Origin: JBGTBD01 sp041749475
GTDB lineage: Bacteria; Pseudomonadota; Alphaproteobacteria; Rickettsiales; UBA998
DNA length: 64,000 bases
Assembly (NCBI GenBank): GCA_041749475.1
Contig: JBGTBD010000034.1
Location: 1-64,000 of the forward strand
Reading direction: 5' to 3'
The position numbers and the translations under genes were made by a program. This document shows positions 58,083-64,000 of the stretch, in pieces. Position 1 is the first letter of the stretch; every line of letters starts with the position of its first letter. The notes under the pieces were generated by a model. It saw nothing but the letters and a program-made list of their open reading frames with translations. It did no database searches and was not told the DNA's origin.

Positions 58083-58523
58083 AATCGCTTTCAACAACTC
58101 CCTTATGCGAATCCAAATATTATTTTTGAAGAGAAGTTGTTAGCTGCATCAAATGCACTGCAAAAAGCCTTTATAAAACTGGCAGACTTTTCCGCCTGCG
58201 AGCAATATTTATCTAACAAAACATTCATTTACTATGATCCTCCATATAGACCGCTAAATCACACCTCTCAATTTACCTCATATTCCAAAGGCGGGTTTAA
58301 TGATGATGATCAAGTTAGATTGTCGGATTTTTATAAAAAACTACATGCCAAAGGCGTCTTACAGTTGTTGAGTAATTCTGACCCAAGCAACTATTCTGAA
58401 GACCTTTTTTTTGATGAACTCTATAATCAGTTTCAAATTATGCGTGTTGATGCTAAGCGCATGATTAACTCCAATGCAGCGGGACGTGGTAATTTAAGAG
58501 AAATCCTAGTAAAGAATTATTGA
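58083..58523 (+). pseudogene. DpnM/Dam-type adenine methyltransferase (M1), 5'-truncated and frameshifted
   Basis: The frame from 58083 reads QQLPYANPNIIFEEKLLAAS, then TFIYYDPPYRPLN with catalytic DPPY, FTSYSKGGFNDDDQVRLSDF, LQLLSNSDPSN and ends AAGRGNLREILVKNY. This is the C-terminal half of a DpnM/M.MboI-like N6-adenine methylase (GATC). The N-terminal SAM motif and upper half are missing. Upstream, another frame (MNDRFKIAFNNS) seems to continue the protein, so a frameshift lies near 58095-58100. AT-rich, unlike neighbours. The TGA overlaps the next ATG. Confidence 0.78.
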
Positions 58524-58918
58524 TGCCAAAGCCATATAGACTCTATCATGGTGATTGTTTGGAAGTGCTGGCCACTATCCCAGAAGCAAGTGTAGACCTC
58601 ATTTTTGCCGATCCACCCTACAATCTTTCAAATGATGGGTTCACCTGCAAAGGTGGAAAAATGGTATCTGTCAATAAAGGCGGTTGGGATAAGAGCCAAG
58701 GATTTGAGAAGGACTACGAGTTTCATTTGGCTTGGCTTGAAGCGTGTACAGGATGGGACTATTTTGTTAATTGGTTGAAGGTGAATGAAGGCATTCGTAA
58801 GGTCGAGATAGATTTAAATCTCTTAAATTATCTTGTCGGAAAAGAGGATATTGAACAGGAGGCAATTAAACTACTTCGGGAACATCCTAAGATAATGCAG
58901 ACCCTACCGACAGGCTGA
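58523..58918 (+). pseudogene. Chimeric remnant: DpnA-type methyltransferase N-terminus fused to R.DpnII N-terminus
   Basis: Residues 1-79 match the start of DpnA-type (M2.DpnII) methyltransferases: YRLYHGDCLEVLATI, DLIFADPPYNLSNDG, GGKMVSVNKGGWDKS. From about residue 80 the sequence changes to a pattern of R.DpnII: WDYFVNWLKVNEGIRK, LNLLNYLVGKEDIEQEA, LREHPKIMQTLP, and then stops. The junction near 58757-58762 implies an in-frame deletion that removed most of M2 and the start of the endonuclease. The endonuclease catalytic domain is absent. ATG overlaps the M1 stop (TGATG), preserving the operon order M1-M2-R. Confidence 0.75.
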
Positions 58919-59043
58919 TGAAAGAGATTGATGAAACATGGAAACCATAGATGTCTTGCGGGGATACGTTGGGGAAGACATAGCAACCCCATAAAGTCAT
59001 CTCATAGTATTCCAAATAGAGGCGGTCGCCGATTCACGGCCGA

Positions 59044-59412
59044 CTACACCATCAGATTAACCGAAATATCCTTATAATAATCCTTCAGCACGCTATTGAA
59101 TGATTCATCCGCGAAGTCGGGCCAGTCGTTCTTGTCGAATCCCGGGGCACGCTTGAGGAATTCGGGGTCGGTGTTGAGGATATACTCGACATCGTGGCCC
59201 ATTTTCTTGTGGGCGATGGCTTCGAAGGGGACGGCGAAGCGTTTATTGAGCCAGTCCGGCCCGTAGTCGCCGGGATAGGAAAGCACCACATACGCCACCG
59301 TCCCATGCATCTTGTGGATCATCACGTCGGTGATGGTTCCAAGATTTTCGCCTTCCCAGTTTTCAACATGGGTTCCGACGATATCCGATGCGGGAATAGT
59401 ATAGTGGGACAT
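59044..59412 (-). CDS. PRC-barrel domain protein
   Basis: The 122-residue protein has the PRC-barrel pattern: IPASDIVGTHVENWEGENLG, TITDVMIHKMHGTVAYVVLS and FAVPFEAIAHKK. PRC-barrels are adaptor domains in photosynthetic reaction centres, RimM and stress proteins. No signal peptide. Function in this cell unknown. It closes the AT-rich island on the right. Confidence 0.88.
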   Translation of the reverse strand: MSHYTIPASDIVGTHVENWEGENLGTITDVMIHKMHGTVAYVVLSYPGDYGPDWLNKRFAVPFEAIAHKKMGHDVEYILNTDPEFLKRAPGFDKNDWPDFADESFNSVLKDYYKDISVNLMV

Positions 59413-59507
59413 AAAAAACCTGCCAGTGGTGAGCTAACCGGAATCAGCATAAACAAGCTATGCTTACTTCCCCACTGAGCAAAAAATAACCGCGATTTCC
59501 CGCCACC

Positions 59508-62500
59508 TCACACCGCCGGCGGCTTGCCCATCAGCAGCTCGATATTCCCTCCCACCGCCGCTGTATTGACGCTCATCACCCGCTCGGTCACGAAGCGCAG
59601 CAGGTAATGCGGCCCACCCGCTTTCGGCCCCGTGCCGGAAAGCCCCTCGCCCCCGAACGGCTGCACGCCGACCACCGCCCCGGTCATCCCCCGGTTGACA
59701 TAATGGTTACCGGCGCGGATGGCCTCGGTGACCTCCCGGTGGAACGGAGCGATGCGGCTATGGATGCCGAACGTCAACCCAAACCCGGTAGAATTGATGT
59801 CCGCGATAACCGTCTGTATGTCGCGATACCGGATTACATGCAGGATGGGGCCGAACACCTCCCCCGGCAATTGCGTGAGGGAGCGAATCTCGAACGCATG
59901 GGGCGCGACGTAGCTATCATCCTCTAACGTCGCATCCAGCGGCGTCGCCGCAAACATGGTCACCTCACGCGTCATCCTTTCAATATGCTCCAGCAACGGC
60001 TCGCGCGCAGCCGCGTCAATCACCGGGCCGATATCCGTCGCCAGCGCCGCTGGGTCGCCCACGCGCAATTCCTGCATCGCCCCGGCGAGTAACGTCACAA
60101 ACGCCTCGGCAATATCCTCGTGTACATACACCACACGCAATGCCGAGCAACGCTGCCCCGCACTCCCGAACGCAGAGTGAACAACGTCATCCACCGCCTG
60201 TTCCAGCAACACCGAGCTATCCAGCACCATGCAATTCTGACCACCCGTCTCGGCGATGAAGGGAAGGATAGCCCCCTCCCGCGCCGCCAATGCACGGTTA
60301 ATATGCCGCGCCGTATCCGTCGACCCCGTGAACACCACCCCCGCCGTCAGCGGATGGGTGACCAGTGCCTGCCCGATGATCTCGCCTGATCCGCACAGTA
60401 ATTGCACCGCCTCACGCGGCACACCCGCCTCATGCAACAGCGCCACCGCGAAGGCGGCGATGCGCGGTGTTTGCTCCGCCGGTTTGGCGATGACGGCATT
60501 GCCCGTCACCAATGCTGCACTCACCTGCCCCATGAAAATCGCCAGCGGAAAATTCCACGGCGAGATGGCAACCCATACGCCCCGCGCATGGAGCGATAAT
60601 GTATTGCGCTCTCCCGTCGGCCCCTCAAGCACCGTTGGAACCGCTTGTAGACGCCGTGCCTGCGCCGCGTAGTAGCGGCAGAAATCTGCTGCTTCCCGCA
60701 CCTCCGCCAGCGCATCCGGCACAGTCTTTTTCGCTTCCGTTGTCAGCAACTGCATCGCCTCGCCGCGCTGCGCTTCCAACGCATCAGCCACCCTCTCAAG
60801 AATGCTCGCCCGCACCTCGACACCCCGCGCACTCCACGCCGCACCCGCATCCGCCGCACGGCGTATCGCGCTGTCCACATCATCGGGATGTGCGTCAGCG
60901 ACATCCCGCGATACCACATCCACATTCATCTGCGCCTGCAACGCTTCGAGCATGAAACGATTCCCGAAATCGATACCGCTGGAATTCTTACGGTCTGAAT
61001 AAAGTCCCACCGGAAGCACCACTCCTTCCGCACCATCCTGCTTCGCGACTTCCATCGGCGATTGCAACAGCACATCGAGCGGCAACTCCTTCTCCATCAT
61101 CAGATGCACGAAGGAACTATTCGCCCCGTTCTCCAGCAAGCGGCGGATGAGATAGGCCAGCAAATCGCGATGCTCACCGATGGGCGCGTAGATGCGGCAC
61201 GCATGGCGCTCCACCACCGGCTCATATAACTTCTCTCCCATACCGAACAAGCGCTGGAATTCAAACTCCGCCGACCCCGCCATCTCGATGATCGCCGATA
61301 TCGTCGCTGCATTATGCGTCGCGAATTGCGGGAAGAAATGCGTGGCGTGCTTCAGCATTTTCTCTGCGCAGGCGAGGTAGGAAACATCCGAATGTTCCTT
61401 CACCGTGAACACCGGATAGGCGTCAAGCCCCGCCACCTGCGCCGCCTTCACCTCACTATCCCAATACGCGCCTTTGACGAGTCGGAGTGGCATCCGCTTC
61501 CCCGTGCGCGTCGCAAGCTCAATCAGCAGATCAAGCACATGGATCGCACGCTTCTGATAGGCCTGCAATACGAACCCGATACCGGGATAATCCGCGAACT
61601 CTGTATCCGTATAGAGTGCCGCGAACACCTCCAACTCAAGGTCCAGCCGCGTCGCCTCCTCCGCGTCGATGGCAACGCATATCCCCGCCTCACGCGCCGC
61701 GCGCACCAACTCTTTCAAGCGCGGCAGCAGCTCCGCCATCACGCGCTCTTTCTGCCGCCATTCATACCGCGGATGCAGCGCCGTCAATTTGATAGAAATC
61801 CCCGGCGCGGCATAGATGCTTGTCTCATCCGTCCGGTCGCGTTTCCCGAGCGTGCGTATCGCATGGAGATAGGACTGGAAATACCGCTCCGCCTGCACCG
61901 CATCGCGTGCCCCTTCGCCGAGCATATCATAGGAAAAAAGATACCCTTTCGCGGAAAGCTTGTTGCCTTCCTGGAGTGCGGCCTCGATGGTCTCGCCGAG
62001 CACGAACTGCCCCGCCACCAACCGCATCGCCGCTTTCATCGCTTCGCGGATGACCGGCTCCCCGGCACGGCGGGCGAGCGAGCCGAGCACGCCGCGCACC
62101 CCCTCTTCCTCTTTCCCCCACTGCAGCACGCTACCCGTCATCAAGAGTCCCCAACTGGACGCATTGACAAATACCGATTCACTTTTCCCCAGATGCGATT
62201 CCCACTGTGTATCCGTGAAAGTAGAGGCGATCAGCCTGTCCGCCGTCTCCCGGTCGGGGATTCTGAGCAGCGCCTCCGCAAGGCACATCACCGCCACTCC
62301 TTCGCGGCTGGAAAGCCCATATTCCTGCAAGAAGGTCTCGACGCTGAACCCCAACCCCTCCTCGCGCAACCGCTCTACCATCCCCCGCGCCCGTACGCGG
62401 ATGGCAGGCCACCGCGCCTCCACAGGCGCGGTCGTCTCCACCAGCGCGCGCACGCATTCTGCTTCCCGCGTCAGGACGGCTTGGCTGATACGGGCGAGAA

Positions 62501-62525
62501 GGGAAGTCAGGACAGGCTCATGCAT
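59508..62525 (-). CDS. putA: Bifunctional proline dehydrogenase / L-glutamate gamma-semialdehyde dehydrogenase
   Basis: The protein oxidises proline to glutamate in two steps. The start is ambiguous (62525, 62534 or 62567); 62525 gives 1005 residues. The proline dehydrogenase barrel shows GISIKLTALHPRYEW, RLVKGAYWDSEVKAAQ and CATHNA-like FATHNAATI. The aldehyde dehydrogenase half has GVWVAISPWNFPLAIFMGQV, FIAETGGQNCMVLDSS, and the catalytic Cys in GSAGQRCSALRVV. It lacks the N-terminal ribbon-helix-helix repressor domain of enterobacterial PutA, so it is not expected to bind DNA. Monocistronic. Confidence 0.95.
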   Translation of the reverse strand: MHEPVLTSLLARISQAVLTREAECVRALVETTAPVEARWPAIRVRARGMVERLREEGLGFSVETFLQEYGLSSREGVAVMCLAEALLRIPDRETADRLIASTFTDTQWESHLGKSESVFVNASSWGLLMTGSVLQWGKEEEGVRGVLGSLARRAGEPVIREAMKAAMRLVAGQFVLGETIEAALQEGNKLSAKGYLFSYDMLGEGARDAVQAERYFQSYLHAIRTLGKRDRTDETSIYAAPGISIKLTALHPRYEWRQKERVMAELLPRLKELVRAAREAGICVAIDAEEATRLDLELEVFAALYTDTEFADYPGIGFVLQAYQKRAIHVLDLLIELATRTGKRMPLRLVKGAYWDSEVKAAQVAGLDAYPVFTVKEHSDVSYLACAEKMLKHATHFFPQFATHNAATISAIIEMAGSAEFEFQRLFGMGEKLYEPVVERHACRIYAPIGEHRDLLAYLIRRLLENGANSSFVHLMMEKELPLDVLLQSPMEVAKQDGAEGVVLPVGLYSDRKNSSGIDFGNRFMLEALQAQMNVDVVSRDVADAHPDDVDSAIRRAADAGAAWSARGVEVRASILERVADALEAQRGEAMQLLTTEAKKTVPDALAEVREAADFCRYYAAQARRLQAVPTVLEGPTGERNTLSLHARGVWVAISPWNFPLAIFMGQVSAALVTGNAVIAKPAEQTPRIAAFAVALLHEAGVPREAVQLLCGSGEIIGQALVTHPLTAGVVFTGSTDTARHINRALAAREGAILPFIAETGGQNCMVLDSSVLLEQAVDDVVHSAFGSAGQRCSALRVVYVHEDIAEAFVTLLAGAMQELRVGDPAALATDIGPVIDAAAREPLLEHIERMTREVTMFAATPLDATLEDDSYVAPHAFEIRSLTQLPGEVFGPILHVIRYRDIQTVIADINSTGFGLTFGIHSRIAPFHREVTEAIRAGNHYVNRGMTGAVVGVQPFGGEGLSGTGPKAGGPHYLLRFVTERVMSVNTAAVGGNIELLMGKPPAV

Positions 62526-62567
62526 ATCCCGCATACTATCACAAACCATCCCCACGATAACACCCAC

Positions 62568-62593
62568 AAAAAAGGGGGCCGAAGCCCCCTCTT
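62568..62593 (-). terminator. Rho-independent terminator of the RTX gene
   Basis: On the minus strand GGGGGC-TTCG-GCCCCC is followed by TTTTTT. It lies 22 bp after the stop at 62615. Confidence 0.88.
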
Positions 62594-62614
62594 CCTGAGA
62601 TATGCATTGCGTCG

Positions 62615-64000
62615 CTACAGGATGAAATCCGTCGCGTTCAGCGTGATGACCCCGTTCAGGTTTAGCATGATGTCCGCCGTGCGGTCGCCGTCCACGTCGA
62701 TGGAGACGATGGTGTGCGCCACGCCCGGTCCGGTAGATTGATAGCCGTTCACTTCATTGCCCGCCCCTGTGAAGGGTGCGGCCATGCCCAGAAACGTTAA
62801 AGTCCCCGCGAAGCCTGAGAAATCCAGCTTATCCGTACCCGCTACGAAATCGGCGATAGTATCGCGCGCTACGTTACCAAGGGAGGTTGATTCGGCTGCA
62901 TCGCTGAATGCGAATATATCCGCCCCCGCGCCACCAAACATCGTATCGATGCCGAGCCCACCGGTAATAGTATCGCTCCCGGCGTCTCCGGTGATATAAT
63001 CATCGCCTTCGCCACCAGAGATATTGTCGTTATCGTTATTGCCATAGATGCTGTCGTTACCAAGGCCGCCGAACAATACGTCATTGCCGTTATGGCCGAG
63101 GATGTAATCCCCGTCGTCACCACCGTCCACGGTATCATGCCCGGTTCCGCCCTGAATAGAATCCGTCCCCGTGCCTCCGGTCAGGGAATCGTCCCCGCCG
63201 CTGCCGAAGATGCTATCGTTCCCCGCACCGCCATCGGCCGTGTCGTTGAATCCGCCCGCGTCGATGGTATCGTTGCCATTACCGCCGAGGATGCTGTCAT
63301 ACCCCGCGCCGCCGAGTAGCGTATCCGCCCCCTCGCCGCCGTCAAGCGTATCGTTGTCGTTACCGCCGTCGAGCGAATCGCGCCCCGTACCGCCGAAGAG
63401 GGCGTCGTTACCCGCTTCGCCGAACGCCGTGTCATTGCCGCCATTGCCGTAGATGGTGTCATTCCCTTCCAGACCATGGAATTCTTCCCACGCCGCCGTA
63501 CCGGTCAAGCTATTTGCGTTCTCGTCCCCGTTGATCGCAGGGCCGGAAAGATGGAACACCAGCACGTCGGAAAGCCCGTTGCTATCGGTGAACCCATGGT
63601 TAGTCGCCGTCGTTTCGAAGGTGACGGTGCGTCCGTCCTTGGAGAAGACGGGGTTATAGGAATTATCATTGAGGTTCGCACCGCTGATGCTTTGAGAGAT
63701 GAGTTGCAATTCCCCCGTTACCAGATCGCGCATGTAAATGTCGGCTTTTGTGTTCGTATCGCCCGCGACCAATGCCGCAGCCGTACTGAACAACAGAAGG
63801 CTGCCATCTGCAGAGAGGCTATATCCGCTGGAAGTATTGGTCGCGACGGACGTGCCGGATGCATTTTTGCTCGCGACGTCCAGCACCCCCGTCGTCAGGT
63901 TCTTCACATAGATGAACCCGTTGCCTGTATTCGTGAACGCCACCGAGTTTCCGTCCAGCGAGATGGTAGGGCGAGAGAATCCACCGCTTAATCCCACCGG
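62615..64000 (-). CDS. RTX calcium-binding repeat protein with beta-propeller-like N-terminal part (5' end outside window)
   Basis: The frame is open to the window edge, about 461 residues visible. The first about 150 have TolB/WD40-like repeats (RPTISLDGNSVAFTNTG, GYSLSADGSLLLFST, NPVFSKDGRTVTFET), then about 20 RTX nonapeptides (GNGGNDTAFGEAGNDALFGG, and similar) from about 180 to 360, and a C-terminal ADIFAFSD...DTIADFVAGTDKLDFSGF block. Such proteins are secreted and calcium-stabilised. It ends with a strong terminator. The N-terminal remainder, which may be long, is not visible. Confidence 0.9.
   Translation of the reverse strand, partial: PVGLSGGFSRPTISLDGNSVAFTNTGNGFIYVKNLTTGVLDVASKNASGTSVATNTSSGYSLSADGSLLLFSTAAALVAGDTNTKADIYMRDLVTGELQLISQSISGANLNDNSYNPVFSKDGRTVTFETTATNHGFTDSNGLSDVLVFHLSGPAINGDENANSLTGTAAWEEFHGLEGNDTIYGNGGNDTAFGEAGNDALFGGTGRDSLDGGNDNDTLDGGEGADTLLGGAGYDSILGGNGNDTIDAGGFNDTADGGAGNDSIFGSGGDDSLTGGTGTDSIQGGTGHDTVDGGDDGDYILGHNGNDVLFGGLGNDSIYGNNDNDNISGGEGDDYITGDAGSDTITGGLGIDTMFGGAGADIFAFSDAAESTSLGNVARDTIADFVAGTDKLDFSGFAGTLTFLGMAAPFTGAGNEVNGYQSTGPGVAHTIVSIDVDGDRTADIMLNLNGVITLNATDFIL

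Noticed and set aside
58900..59043. Right attachment site (attR) for the tRNA-Phe island
   Set aside because: No direct copy of the tRNA-Phe 3' end (GGTTCGATTCCGG...) was found by eye to the right of the restriction-modification remnants, so element boundaries are not claimed.
61314..62741. 475-codon plus-strand ORF antisense to putA
   Set aside because: It is the complement of a high-GC gene with strong third-position bias. The protein is Arg/His/Pro-rich with no family pattern, and putA is unmistakable on the other strand.
63000..63500. Short tandem-like repetition resembling a CRISPR array
   Set aside because: The periodicity is 27 bp in frame and encodes RTX nonapeptides (GGxGxDxxx), not repeats with unique spacers.

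Overview
The window (about 55-57% G+C by eye) reads as a chromosomal segment of an alphaproteobacterium. The main grounds are a C4-pathway 5-aminolevulinate synthase (hemA) beside a COX15/CtaA heme A synthase, a GapR/DUF2312 nucleoid protein, a three-gene proton-translocating transhydrogenase (pnt), PHB genes with a phasin, a Rickettsia 17-kDa-antigen-type lipoprotein, and AddB rather than RecBCD. Genus cannot be fixed from sequence alone; a Micavibrio- or Rickettsiales-like lineage is a guess.

Layout. 1-4.5 kb: 3' end of a HisN-like phosphatase, trmFO, an NDUFAF6-like protein and an ABC ATPase. 4.7-15.2 kb: a type II secretion/type IV pilus-like assembly platform (GspE, GspF, and a translationally coupled GspL-like/GspM-like/GspC-PilP-like/DUF1467/exported-protein operon) with an RTX protein and exported unknowns between GspE and GspF; a prepilin-like protein lies apart at 43.6 kb. 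15.2-24.8 kb: a long structured hairpin, two DUF465 genes, a PAS-GGDEF protein with a degenerate active site, htpG, an exported ankyrin protein, a peptidoglycan-binding-domain protein, aroC, fabI and a glycine-zipper lipoprotein. 24.8-30.1 kb: a lone heme-copper oxidase subunit I-like protein divergent from ctaA-hemA, then a phasin with a histone-like N-terminus. 30.2-37.9 kb: addB, a RepA-like ATPase, a second peptidoglycan-binding-domain protein, a diguanylate cyclase and tspO. 38.1-49 kb: pnt operon, a degenerate HD-GYP protein, prepilin, rpsU, gapR, two orphans, phaA-phaB. 49-57.6 kb: LOG, pentapeptide-repeat protein, purE-purK, radC, NUDIX, trhO, yacG. 57.8-59 kb: tRNA-Phe followed by an AT-rich island holding an integrase scrap and a collapsed DpnII-type restriction-modification operon. 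59-64 kb: PRC-barrel protein, putA, and a second RTX protein cut by the window end.

Most notable: (i) a roughly 100-bp palindromic element found twice between genes that should be co-transcribed (pnt, phaA-phaB), with its end also present in frame inside the hisN-like gene, in the manner of Rickettsia palindromic elements; (ii) the DpnII-type island at tRNA-Phe, reduced to a frameshifted M1, and an M2 N-terminus fused to an R.DpnII N-terminus; (iii) a recurring leaderless promoter layout, with a -10 hexamer about 6 nt before the start codon, at nine genes. No intact rRNA operon, CRISPR array or insertion sequence was seen.
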